From: Pelobates cultripes
Lineage: Eukaryota > Chordata > Amphibia > Anura > Pelobatidae
Length of the DNA stretch: 64,000 nt
NCBI GenBank assembly: GCA_933207985.1
Contig: OW240915.1
Location: 268,938,596-269,002,595 of the forward strand
Direction of reading: 5' to 3'
Every line of letters starts with the position of its first letter. Within the stretch, counting starts at the first letter, position 1. The translations under genes and the position numbers were made by a program. Under the pieces are notes generated by a model, which was not told the DNA's origin, searched no databases, and was given only the letters and a program-made list of their open reading frames with translations. Positions 44,375 to 56,212 of the stretch are shown here, in pieces.

Positions 44375-45929
44375 CAGGGAGTGCAGAATTATTAGGCAAA
44401 TGAGTATTTTGACCACATCATCCTCTTTATGCATGTTGTCTTACTCCAAGCTGTATAGGCTCGAAAGCCTACTACCAATTAAGCATATTAGGTGATGTGC
44501 ATCTCTGTAATGAGAAGGGGTGTGGTCTAATGACATCAACACCCTATATCAGGTGTGCATAATTATTAGGCAACTTCCTTTCCTTTGGCAAAATGGGTCA
44601 AAAGAAGGACTTGACAGGCTCAGAAAAGTCAAAAATAGTGAGATATCTTGCAGAGGGATGCAGCACTCTTAAAATTGCAAAGCTTCTGAAGCGTGATCAT
44701 CAAACAATCAAGCGTTTCATTCAAAATAGTCAACAGGGTCGCAAGAAGCGTGTGGAAAAACCAAGGCGCAAAATAACTGCCCATGAACTGAGAAAAGTCA
44801 AGCGTGCAGCTGCCACGATGCCACTTGCCACCAGTTTGGCCATATTTCAGAGCTGCAACATCACTGGAGTGCCCAAAAGCACAAGGTGTGCAATACTCAG
44901 AGACATGGCCAAGGTAAGAAAGGCTGAAAGACGACCACCACTGAACAAGACACACAAGCTGAAACGTCAAGACTGGGCCAAGAAATATCTCAAGACTGAT
45001 TTTTCTAAGGTTTTATGGACTGATGAAATGAGAGTGAGTCTTGATGGGCCAGATGGATGGGCCCGTGGCTGGATTGGTAAAGGGCAGAGAGCTCCAGTCC
45101 GACTCAGACGCCAGCAAGGTGGAGGTGGAGTACTGGTTTGGGCTGGTATCATCAAAGATGAGCTTGTGGGGCCTTTTCGGGTTGAGGATGGAGTCAAGCT
45201 CAACTCCCAGTCCTACTGCCAGTTCCTGGAAGACACCTTCTTCAAGCAGTGGTACAGGAAGAAGTCTGCATCCTTCAAGAAAAACATGATTTTCATGCAG
45301 GACAATGCTCCATCACACGCGTCCAAGTACTCCACAGCGTGGCTGGCAAGAAAGGGTATAAAAGAAGAAAATCTAATGACATGGCCTCCTTGTTCACCTG
45401 ATCTGAACCCCATTGAGAACCTGTGGTCCATCATCAAATGTGAGATTTACAAGGAGGGAAAACAGTACACCTCTCTGAACAGTGTCTGGGAGGCTGTGGT
45501 TGCTGCTGCACGCAATGTTGATGGTGAACAGATCAAAACACTGACAGAATCCATGGATGGCAGGCTTTTGAGTGTCCTTGCAAAGAAAGGTGGCTATATT
45601 GGTCACTGATTTGTTTTGTTTTTGAATGTCAGAAATGTATATTTGTGAATGTTGAGATGTTATATTGGTTTCACTGGTAATAATAAATAATTGAAATGGG
45701 TATATATTTGTTTTTTGTTAAGTTGCCTAATAATTATGCACAGTAATAGTCACCTGCACACACAGATATCCCCCTAACATAGCTATAACTAAAAACAAAC
45801 TAAAACTACTTCCAAAAATATTCAGCTTGATATTAATGAGTTTTTTGGGTTCATTGAGAACATGGTTGTTGTTCAATAATAAAATTAATCCTCAAAAATA
45901 CAACTTGCCTAATAATTCTGCACTCCCTG
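44375..45929 (+). mobile_element. Tc1/mariner transposon, DD37E, apparently intact
   Basis: The 1555-bp element is flanked by TA (44373-44374 and 45930-45931). The outer terminal repeats (CAGGGAGTGCAGAATTATTA) are inverted and identical over about 25 bases. A second, inner repeat with GTGCATAATTATTAGGCAAC lies at 44555-44576 and inverted at 45720-45741, giving the paired IR/DR layout seen in several Tc1-like elements. One uninterrupted transposase gene fills it. Intact gene, ends and TA suggest recent activity. Confidence 0.96.
44593..45609 (+). CDS. Tc1/mariner DD37E transposase
   Basis: This 338-residue nuclear DDE transposase cuts and pastes the element at TA. Two helix-turn-helix segments bind the terminal repeats: about residues 7-45 and 62-105. 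Between them lies a basic, nuclear-signal-like GRKKRVEKPRRK (49-60). The catalytic acids are D144 in WTDEMRVS, D237 in MQDNAPSH and E275 in NPIENLW. Exactly 37 residues lie between the second D and E. A glycine-rich QQGGGGVLVWAG lies at 174-185. Length and frame are normal and there is no internal stop. The ATG at 44593 follows the inner repeat by 16 bases. DD37E with this layout recalls the Traveler group, but that assignment is from memory of the spacing only. Confidence 0.96.
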   Translation: MGQKKDLTGSEKSKIVRYLAEGCSTLKIAKLLKRDHQTIKRFIQNSQQGRKKRVEKPRRKITAHELRKVKRAAATMPLATSLAIFQSCNITGVPKSTRCAILRDMAKVRKAERRPPLNKTHKLKRQDWAKKYLKTDFSKVLWTDEMRVSLDGPDGWARGWIGKGQRAPVRLRRQQGGGGVLVWAGIIKDELVGPFRVEDGVKLNSQSYCQFLEDTFFKQWYRKKSASFKKNMIFMQDNAPSHASKYSTAWLARKGIKEENLMTWPPCSPDLNPIENLWSIIKCEIYKEGKQYTSLNSVWEAVVAAARNVDGEQIKTLTESMDGRLLSVLAKKGGYIGH

Positions 45930-46399
45930 TATTAGGGCCCCCACATGCTACCATTGTTTGTGGACCAGCGGAGTGACACTTGCCACCCCCCCCACAACCC
46001 CCCTTATCTTATAATATTATAATTATAATATCTTATAATATCCGTTTTAAATCAGGGATTTGTGAATCTTCTGAATCAATTCAGATGCAAATGTACCGAT
46101 TTTAATCCACACAGAATGCATCCAGGCAATTGCTGCAGATTTGCTTGGGCCAACCGATTTTCCGACCGTAATTAGCTTTAGTAAATATGAGTTTTGCCAT
46201 TGCGATCAGAATTCGATCATTCTGCCCATCCATATTAAATCCGATGTTTAGTGAACATGACATTGCATATGTAGTGGAAATACTGTGCAGAAAAGTGAAC
46301 TCTCTCAGTTAAAGAGACTGAATTGAACTCAAGAGAATTGTAAGATAAATCAAAGGATCTGCTCATCTTAAACCAAATATATCAGCTATCACAGATCCC

Positions 46400-46625
46400 A
46401 GTCTCATAGGATATACAGATGCAGATTGAACTGGCAACAAATCAGATCGTAAATCTGCAAGTGGCCATGTGTTCTTATATGGATGTGGTCCTATCAGCTG
46501 AACTAGTCATAAGCAAGAATTAGTGGCGCATTCTTGTACAGAAGAAGAGTATATCTCCGCAGTAGAAGCAAGCAAGGAAGTATAATGGCTTGAACCAACT
46601 TCTAGAGGACTGTTATAAAGAACAC
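46400..46625 (+). pseudogene. Copia RNase H fragment
   Basis: The + strand, with TGA and TAA in frame, reads GYTDAD, DRKSASGHVFLYG, HKQELVAHSCTEEEYISAVEASKEV. These are the D-AD, S--E and A-S-T-EAEY signatures of the Ty1/copia RNase H that closes the pol polyprotein. The missing middle is occupied in part by the Tc1/mariner element. No LTR was found. Confidence 0.75.
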
Positions 46626-46640
46626 GTGGTTTTTCACAGA

Positions 46641-47118
46641 ACTAGAATATTGCATACAATAGTAAAATATATAACTTGTATTAGTCACTTAAAATGGAAA
46701 CATATTTAATATTAAAAACAAAATAGGAATTGAAATCCTAAACAAGTATCTAGAAATTGTACAAATATTATCCTAGAAATCGTGCAGATGTAGTGCAATA
46801 CTATGTTTCGTCCTTGAAGTATCAGCCAGTGGCCAGTAAATAACCTAAACTGCCCAAGTTGACAGAAGAGTAACAGTGTCACAGGAAAATTACAGTATAA
46901 GGGATGTATAGAAAAAAAATGCTGGTCTAATGTCATCAATCTTGGCTCTATGCCGTCATGGGCATCTACTCATCACTGAACCTGAAACGTTTTCTAAATT
47001 CCCTGATTGTGTCTTCAAGGGCACCTGAGCTACCAAGCTAATAAGGCAAATAATTCAAAAGGACCAGCTAATTAAGTAATTACAAATCCTACAATTGGGA
47101 TGTGTGGGTCTCTGAGGC
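46641..47118. other. No recognised feature
   Basis: AT-rich, without supported coding region. It could include the end of the copia element, but no LTR pair is visible. Confidence 0.4.
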
Positions 47119-47425
47119 TTAAAGGCCCACTATAGTGCCAGGAAAACATACTCGTTTTCCTGGCACTATAGTGCCCTGAAGGTGCCTCCACCCTCAGGGT
47201 CCCCCTCCTGCCCGGCTCTAGAAGGGGGAAAGGGGTTTAAACTCACCTTTTTCCAGCACTGGGCGGGGAGCTCTCTGCCTCCGATCCTCCTCCGTTCCGC
47301 CCCGTCGGCTGAATGCGCACACGCGGCAAGAGCTGCGCGCGCATTCAGCCGGTCGCATAGGAAAGCATTATCAATGCTTTCCTATGGACGCTTGCGTGCT
47401 CTCACTGTGATTTTCACAGTGAGAA
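47119..47425. mobile_element. Kolobok-like MITE fragment
   Basis: It begins TTAAAGGCCCACTATAGTGC at 47119. A tight hairpin at 47131-47172 (CACTATAGTGCCAGGAAAAC with its complement) follows. The GGAAAGCATT...AATGCTTTCC block at 47361-47385 recurs at 63843-63866 in the MITE there. The right end was not found. Confidence 0.5.
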
Positions 47426-47822
47426 GCTACTCCAGTATGGAATTATGCTATCCTCTAATGGTATGTAGAGAGATCCGAAGGTGGAGTGAGAAGGTGGCAG
47501 TTGCTGAAGATGAAACAAGGACAAAGAAAAGGAGATGAGTTATTATGCTTGGTCAAGGTTTGACAACATAGCGTATTTACAGCGATCATGGAATGTTGGC
47601 TTTGATGTGACAAGTAAACAATGGGCAAAGCAGAGTAGAGAAACCAGGAGACACCTCAGTGTAGTTTATTCTAGTGGAGTCCAGAGCCTCTCCCTGAGAT
47701 TGCCACTCTGTGACATTCCACTCTACAAAATGTGGAAGGTGAATAGCTCTGTGATATATACAGAAAGAACGGAGTCCATTCACCTTCAGACGAGGATTGT
47801 TTTTAACCACAGACATATTTAA

Positions 47823-49887
47823 CCCCTTAAGGACTGGGCTGTTTTTGCGATGTTGTACATTTGCGACCAGGCATATTTTTACACTTTTGTGGTGTTTGTC
47901 TTTGGCTGTAATTTTCTGCTCTCTCATTTACTGTTCCCATACAAATTATATATTGTTTTTTTCAGGACAAAAGGGGCTTTCTTTACATACCATTATTTAT
48001 ATAATCTCTAGTATTTTAATTTAAAAAAAATGATGAAAAATTTAAAAATATACATGTTTTTTGACTTTTACTTGAAAAATCTTTTACTCATCTACAAAAG
48101 CGAATGAAAAAAACTGCTAAATAGATTCAAAATTTTGTCCTGAGTTTAAAAATACCTAGTGTTTACGTGCTTTTTTGCTTTTTTTTGCATGTTATAGGGC
48201 TATAGGTACAAGTAGGATATTGCGGTTTCAAAACATACATTTTTAAAATTTATCAATAGTGACATTGTAACACTATTATCTGTCATAAATCTCTGAATAA
48301 CACCCCACATGTACATATTTTTTTTAAAGTAGACAACCCAGGGTACTCAATATGGGGTATGTCCAGTCTTTTTTAGTAGCCACTTAGTCGAAAACACTGG
48401 CCAAAGTAAGCATTCATATTTGTTTGTGTGTGAAAAAAGTAAAAAAACTAAATTGAACGCTAATTTTGGCCAGTGTTTGTGACCAAGTGGTTACTAAAAA
48501 AGACTGGACATACCCCATTTGCAATACCTTGGGTTGTCTTCTTTTGCAAATGGTATGCCATCATGGGGGTAATTCTCATTCCTGGGCTACCATACGCTCT
48601 CAAAGGCAACGTAACCAACCTGGCCATTTTCAATGTAAAAATATTTGACCCATATATTTGACCCTGTAACTTTCAAAACTACTATAAAACCTGTAAATGG
48701 GTGGTACTGTTTTACTCGGGAGACATCACTGAACACAAATATTAGTGTTTAAAAACTGGAAAACGTATCACAACAATTATATCATCAGTAAAAGTGATGT
48801 TTGTGTGTAAAAAATGCACACTGATATGTTTTACTGTTTTGAATCACTAATATTTGTGTTCAGCGAAGTCTCCCGAGTAAAACAGTACCCCCCATGTACA
48901 GGTTTTAGGGTGTCGTAGAACGTTACAGGGTAAAATACAGTGCTAGCAAATTAAATTCTCTGGAATTTCGGCCTGGGTTGGCAGGCAGGTCCCTCAAATT
49001 GCAATCAATAAAATTACTGAATTATGTAAAAATATTACATAAATACGCACGTAGAATTTAAATATATATGCATATTTATATATTTGAAGTCTATGTGTAT
49101 ATTTATATAATTATTTATGTAATTTTGTATATGGACATATGTATATTTTGTATTATTTTTATTTATTTATATATACATAGATATATATACAAATTCATTC
49201 TAAGTGTATTTTGATATAAATATATATATATTAATTTTAAAATACAGTTAGAATAAAATTTCATATAGATATATATATTTTTTTTCAATTTTTATTATTA
49301 TTTTTAAAATGTTTTATTTAATTTAAATTACTTATTATTTATATTTTATAATAATATATATATACAATATATATAGTTATTAGATATCTTATATATATAC
49401 GTGTGTAATTTAATTATAAGTGTATTTTTATATTAATATAAGTACATATTAATATAAAAATACACTTAGTATGACATTATATATATGATATATAGACATA
49501 TGTCTATATATCATATTTATATACACATATATATATTTATTTATTTTTTATTAACACTTACTTTATTTATTTGTTATTTTTTTACACTAGCAGGGAGACT
49601 GCCTGTCAGCACAGGCAGTCCCCCTGCAGGTAGACACATGGACACCTATTGTGACCATGTGATCGCTCTGTTGAGCAATCACATGGCCACAGGGGTCCTA
49701 ATCCAGTGTGGGGAGACTGTCTGGGCTGCAGGCAGTCTCCCCACACCGGGAGCAACGCTGATCGCCGCCGGGGGAATGACGGCGATCAGGTAAGTAACTA
49801 AGACCGTTAGGACGGTTCAGGACCGTCAGCGGTCGGCAATGGGAAAATGCCGATGACAGTCCTGAACCGTCCTCGGTCCTTAAGGGG
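47823..49887. mobile_element. piggyBac-like non-autonomous element with TTAA sites
   Basis: TTAA flanks the element at 47819-47822 and 49888-49891. The ends are inverted (CCCCTTAAGGACTG at the left, GGTCCTTAAGGGG at the right). There is no transposase. Internal palindromes are prominent: about 48345-48410 pairs with 48466-48528, and about 48702-48750 pairs with 48842-48890. Others lie at 49586-49760. TTAA targeting and CCC starts suit piggyBac, but Kolobok also uses TTAA, so the superfamily is tentative. Confidence 0.7.
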
Positions 49888-49891
49888 TTAA

Positions 49892-52800
49892 TCAGCTCTG
49901 TCATAAATGAGCCAAAAGAGGTGGCTAGTATTTCCACTGGCAGTGCATTTGTAGAAATTTTTATAAAAACTCATAAATTATTTATAACTGCCAAAATTGC
50001 AAATTACCACAGGGAGAAATGTTTCTTCTAGAATATGTGTCTAAAGAGGAACAGTACTCTGAAACATTTCAGATGGTTTCTTGACCCTTACAGCCAGTTA
50101 TGAAATTGTGAAATAAATTTGGCATACTATTTTATTTAAACAAACTAATTGCTAAACATACAGATACACACACTATAATTCAAAGATAAATTATGGTGAG
50201 TTTTATTGTGAAGGAGCTCTGTGATACCCCCATTATCATCAAGAATTCTGAGCTCCTAGAAAAAAACCCAGCTAAACTAAAATATATAATTACGTAAAAC
50301 ATGTCAGCCATTTAACTGTATGTATTGCTCATGTAACGCATTTAGTTATGGCGAAATAAATAGCTTTTAGAGACGTATTTTATCATTCTAAGTGGCTAAG
50401 GTGGTCTTACCTGTAAGATTAAATGATTGCTTCATATACTGGCATGCCAAGCACTGGCACTGTGGTGACAGGTGAAATATAGCTATCTATTTCTCTGGTC
50501 TGTATTAAATGATTTAACAATGTCTCATGGGGTTGTTATGTGATCAAAAGTACTCAGTTCAATTAATTATAGTGTTCTAAGAATGCCGCCGATTCTGACA
50601 GCAGATAGAATCGTATGAAGAGAAAATAGATTACTTTAGAGCACCGGACATTGTGGCACTCGGAGAAACAAATACCGTTAAAGGTCACTGACTCAATTTA
50701 TTTGGTGAACTATTTCATTGTAATGATTAAAGGACATGATTTTATAAACTTTAATTTCTACTGTAGCTAAAACTAATTCATTGTTGCAAGAACACAGCAT
50801 AATGGTGCTAAATGGAGTGCTGTGTGGTTCAATTAACAAAGACTAACAAGTTTGATTGTTACATGCACTATTTCCTAAAGCCAGTTTAATTGGCTATTCC
50901 CACTCTGGTTCTCTCTGTGCCTTAAAGTGCATTTCTGTCCAGAGTAAATAATTAATTAACGTTACACTGTAGGGTCCCTATTCTACGTTCATTTGGTTTT
51001 GGAAATAGAAAAATAAAAGTGAGGAAATGGAAGCTGTTTTGATTAACTTATTCAGTGTAACCTATTACTATTTTTGGAGTTTGGCAATTTGCACAACGGT
51101 GTGCCTTTAACCCCTTCCTTCCCAGCCTCACATATAACCTATATTTCATTTTGTCTACCAAAGCAAAGTAATTTTAGCAGAACTGCACATGCTTCTATTT
51201 TTATTTGTTCTCACACTGCACTGTAGCCTTTATGGCTCAAACCTCAAAGCTGCATTTTAGCAGTCAACGAGGCATCAAGCACTCAAGAGAGAGAGGATTC
51301 TGGGCACATCACATGGTTTATATTGCAATACCAGTCTGTATTATCTGCATTAAGTGACAGTTAAGTGGTTACTCCAAGCACCATGACCAATTCACTGATG
51401 TGTAGTTTAAAGTGTTAAAGTTTAAGGTGTAACACCTTTGACATCATCATTTGGGGCATCATTAGTTAGCCCAGAACAAGAGTACTTGGCTGGCTATTAT
51501 CAATTTGTATATATTGTATGTCTTGTTGTCAGTAAGCACAGAATGACAACCATCATCCCATGGTAACATAGACCCCCCTCAATACTGGCCATGTCCTTCT
51601 CTTAGCCCATCCTCCTCCTACATACCTTCCCTGGCAGCTAGGGGCGTGACATCAGCAAAGAACACACATAGGTTTTATTTTTACATTTAACTGGGGGAGC
51701 AGGATAAAAAGCGTTACGGTAACTGAAACACTGTTTTTTGGTTGGACTAACCGTTTATTTTGTTATTTTATAATCTGCATTTCTTAACTCTCACTCATAC
51801 AGCAGATACATAATCTTAGGGGCATTTGCTAAAATACCATACCCCTCAACATTTCAAATGGACAGATGACCAGACAGAAGAGGACAGAAGAGGGACAGAC
51901 ATACAATTCTATGTGAAGTCTTTAATTGGACCTCGGCGTGCCTCCCGTGACATCACACGGGAATGTGCCGAGCAGCACCGGGGAGTTTTCACACTGGATT
52001 GAGGTAAGTAAATATTTTAAAACGCTCTTTGAGAATTCACTTTTTTTAGGGGGTGGGGGGCGGGACATATAGAATAATGTCAGCAGGGGATTATTCTATT
52101 TCATACAAAAAGGGTTTGAAGAAACCATTTAATCCAGGTTGTAAAGAACTATAATGAGATCTCTCTATTCTGAACTCTTTTGCTTTCACATTCTTTTATT
52201 TGCTAATTTTTTGTTTGTTTCTTCTCCCTTTTCATTTATTTACTGCTTTTTAACCCTCCATATTTGTACTTTTGTGATACAATATTCTTGTTTAGTACAT
52301 TTAACCATTCTCGTGTTTCTGTTGTTTTGCTTATTTGTTTTATTTTCTAGACCCACTTACTCCCTATTTGTGTGATTTGTTCCATTGGTTATCTCATATT
52401 TATTCTGTTACTTTCTTTTATTTGATGTTTTGTATCTTTTCTCTATTTCTACAGATTAGTTCCCAATCTTACCTTCCGTTCCTACCTGTGTCCTATACCG
52501 GGCCAGCAACAATACCTTTAAGAACATGACACTTGCTAAAATTAGTCGGTAAACTGATGTCATGCCCCTCTCCCTGATGTCATCTATGAAAATGCAAATT
52601 AGACTAATTCAAAAAATTTGAACTCCTGGATGGCTCCCCAGCATTTCCTATTTATCAAAATACTAGGAATCTGTCAATTTAAACCAAAAGAAAAAAACCT
52701 CTGAGCTCTTTGATCCCTCCGAAAAACATTATTGTATTGGAAATGTGAGTGATCATGCCTGATTAAGGATGATGTCTTAGAGCAGGGTTTGGCAACCTTC

Positions 52801-53585
52801 CCACTCCAAATGTAATGGACTACATCTCCCTTAATGCTCTCACAGTCATAATGCTGGTAAGAATCAGGGGCGTTGTAGTTCACGACATAAAAGGCAACAA
52901 TGTTTAAGTAATTTTTATCATTGTCCAGGCTATACAAATGTTACATTTTAAATACAAACCTTTGTATGCAGAGATTTTAAGGCTCAAGGTCATATTAGGA
53001 CTCTGATATAATACAAAATGTTTCCTGAGTTTGGGTGATACCGTTATCCCTCGTTATTTAGCCTCAGGGACAGAGAATGTCTGACATATTACAGACTTTC
53101 AATTCTCAATGAATGCTTCCACCATTTGTCTTGTAAAAATATGTACTGAAATATTCTCTATGTGTTGCCAATGGCAGAAGGCAATTTCCACAATGAATGA
53201 GACTATGAAAAATGTAACAGTGCTCTAGAAAAAATGAATCACTTAACAGAGCTGTATATCTCAAAAGACAATTGATGGTGGGATATGGGAATGTGAGGAT
53301 CATAAATTTTCCGTTTAGTGTAGAATTAGCACAACGTTAGGTAACTTACAAAAATTAGCAGTGGTAGGGTTATTGCTATTTATTAACTAACAGAATATCA
53401 ATGGGGATATAGGCTAACACTCAGTGAGAATCCTTAGAATGGAACTTGTCTCATGACTTCATAGACACCAAAAAAGCTGCCAGGTTGAGATTTGGATTAA
53501 ACAGATAATGAGCACTATCTCTGTGTAGATGGTAGAAGGCAAGGCAAAGCTGAGTATTTCATAACGATTCTATTGGTTTCTTTTC
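49892..53585. other. Mostly unassigned AT-rich DNA with small repeat pieces
   Basis: No gene is supported. At about 51950-52010 a GTGACATCA...GCACTGGATTGAGGTAAGTAA piece resembles the right part of the MITE at 63651. At 52785-52890 a GGACTACATCTCCCTTAATGCTC block with an inverted relative GGGGCGTTGTAGTTCACGAC is a dispersed repeat of unknown class. The rest may be single-copy DNA. Confidence 0.45.
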
Positions 53586-53589
53586 CCGA

Positions 53590-54240
53590 TATTGTTATTG
53601 AGTCCAATGTCAGACGACGCGGTTGGGGAGAAAGATGCGGAACAATGTCCATGAAACAATGTCTCTAGATGAAGCCCTCCATCACATCAATTGTCTAAAA
53701 CTATTAGCAGGCTCGTTTGCACTAAAAAGTTTTGCAAAAGACAAAACTCGTTGTATTCTATTACAGATGAACAAGATTTCTACAATGCAATAAGTCAATC
53801 AATCAAAACTTTTGAGCCTCCATCGCAAAAGACTTTTGGGATTTTTGTCTCAACAAAGCAGAGTACCTTCCGGGTTTATCAAACACAATCGTGGATTAGA
53901 ACTCTTGTTTACTAGTCAATTTAAGCAATTGGAAACTAGATCCATTCATTTTTGGTCAGATAGAAATTCTATGGGGATCCCTTCAGCTCGATCTTTTTGC
54001 ATCATATCTCAATTGGCAATTCCTAATTTTTTAAGATAGCGTCCAGATCCAGACACTTTAGGAGTAGACATATTCATTCAGTTTTTGCTGACAAGAACCC
54101 TATATGTTCTTCCCCCTTTCATGATGCTTCCTCGAATTTTAATCCAGACCTATGTTCAGAAATCAACGTTAGTACTGCTAACATCATGGTCGGCAACTCA
54201 AACATGGTTCTCTCAAGTTGGTAACAGACTTCCCCAGAAT
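53590..54240 (+). pseudogene. DIRS RT/RNase H fragment
   Basis: Frames on the + strand give DEALHHINCLKLLAGSFALKSFAKDKTR, LDLFASYLNWQLPIF, WRPDPDTLGVDIF and FPPFMMLPRILIQTYVQKSTLVLL with frameshifts between. This is the order of the RNase H and downstream part of the DIRS polyprotein. It is a separate DIRS copy from the recombinase fragments at 7740 and 11228. It ends close to a hammerhead-like inverted pair. Confidence 0.75.
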
Positions 54241-54278
54241 TCCACAGAAATCTCAAGTCACCAATACCCCACAACGTT

Positions 54279-54340
54279 TCGGCACCAGCTGCCTGCCTTT
54301 ATCACAGATGCCCTTGATAAAGGCAGGCAGCAGGTGCCGA
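54279..54340. repeat. Inverted pair of hammerhead-like half motifs
   Basis: Two 26-base arms (54279-54304 and 54315-54340) are complementary at 25 positions around a 10-base loop. Each arm reads TGATAAAGGCAGGCAG then a GGTGCCGA motif on its own strand. This resembles the hammerhead-like motifs at 37309 and 61313. An AATAAA lies downstream near 54468. It may be a head-to-head junction of two PLE-type ends. Confidence 0.7.
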
Positions 54341-54399
54341 ATCATTGGCTGGTATTGATGACTTGTGTTTCTGACTGATAGGCTTGTGTAAGTTAGTTA

Positions 54400-55680
54400 A
54401 TTTTTTTGATATACTTTTGCCTTTTTTTGTTGCTTTGTACATGTAGTTTTGTATATATGGTATTTTGAATAAATAATTTTTGCATATATTTGTGGCTGTT
54501 ATAGTGTGCATTCTATACTTTTATGTATACTGATTTGTTTAGGCACTTGAGGGAGTGTTTATGTGGTTTGCACCTAGCGGTGTTTTTTTTTTTTTTTATT
54601 AGTATTTTTGTCTCTCCATGCGTTTCTGTTATTCACATGAAATTAAACATATGAATTTCCATATAACGATGAAAATTAAGCAATCTATGGAAATTTAAGA
54701 AAATATTAGCAGTTGCAGTCTCGCCAGTCTGTACACAGTTCCCACATTAACTTACACAAATTAATTGTTTTTATGCATGGTTAATATTTATTTGTCTGGC
54801 ACATTTCTAAAATAACCACATCACTAGCACAGAACTAAAATAGATGCTCCATCCCGTTCAACAAATCCACTTGTAATCACTTTATATATTATAATGTCGT
54901 TGGCACACTTACAGCAGATTTTTCCAGTACTTAATGTCATGTACATTTCCAGTCTATTCATATCACAGTCAGTATGGTGACAGAGAAGCATGTCACATGA
55001 TTCATTATATGTGCTTTGTAATCTGCGTGAAGAGTTTCACCAATCAGTAAAAGCCTAAGTGCATCTAAGTAACCATTTTCATTTAAAAAAAACAACACAG
55101 TTGACTACCGGGAGAGGATAACATCTTTAAAAAAACAACTGCATTTTTACACTGCAGGGTTAAAACTATAGGATCACTTAACCCAGACAACTTGATTGAG
55201 ATAAAGTGATGTAAGTGACTATAGTGATCCTTTAAAGACCATGTACCTATATTAAAGGGAAATTAAACTTTTACCATGTTTGCACAAATGAATAACTAAC
55301 TGGAAAAAGTTAAAATATGATTTAAAAAAAATCACATTTGCATTTGCAAAGGTGCATTGGTTCAATATGCAAATTACCTTAATCCGTATGATGACATGCC
55401 ATAAGGAAGCATGTACACGACAGCACACGACAGGACTTTGAAAGCATTCTTCCAACTGTCTTTATGTGGTGGGGTAGTCCTTATACTGGGCACAAATATC
55501 TGTGTCCCTCTTTTTCATTGTAATCTTCCTATATTCTAGGAACTCAATATTGCTTGGTGTGTCTGAATGTATTACAGAGCTCCACAGCAACAGTAATATG
55601 CCTTTAAAGTACATTACAAGTGTTTAGATACCAGTCTGTGCAAAATACTGTAAATTACTTTTTAGTTGCACAAATTGTTA
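54400..55680. other. AT-rich region, small MITE trace
   Basis: No gene is supported. At 55155-55240 GGATCACTTAACCCAGACAACTTGA then ACTATAGTGATCCTTTAA resembles the ends of the TTAAAGG-type MITEs. The rest is unassigned. Confidence 0.4.
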
Positions 55681-56212
55681 TTAGTATGTAGAGTTGAGCG
55701 GACACCTCAATGTTCGGGTTAGCCGGATTCGGCCGAACTTCGGCAAAAAGTTCGAGTTCGTACTCAAACTTGACCCGAACTTGACCCCGAACCCCATTGA
55801 AGTCAATGGAGACCCGAACTTTTAGGCAATAAAATGGCTCTAAAAAGTCCTGAAAAGGGCTACAGGGCTGCAAAAGGAAGTAAAATGGGGGCAAGAGTAG
55901 GACAAGTGCCCTGCAAACAAATGTGGATAGGAAAATAACTTAAAATAACATAAAATACATAAACATTAAAAATAATAATCTTGAACTAGGAGGAGGAGGT
56001 GGATGTGGAGTAGGAGGTTGAGGAGGCTGTGACCATGGCGGTGTAGGTGGAAGCGGCGGTGGAGGAGGAGGAGGTAGCCAACACTGTTTTTTATTTGTTT
56101 TGTTTTTTAATTGGGGTAGCCCCCAAAATATTGGGACATATAAAAAAAGAAAACAAAGAATAAGTGCACTTGAGTATTCCAATGGCTAGGTAAGGCCGGT
56201 ATAAATGTCTAT

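Noticed and set aside
47182..47538. 118-codon frame in a GC-rich stretch
   Set aside because: It lies within a MITE with internal palindromes and shows no domain.
51000..53300. Search for host gene exons
   Set aside because: No long frame with plausible splice sites or domain similarity was seen.
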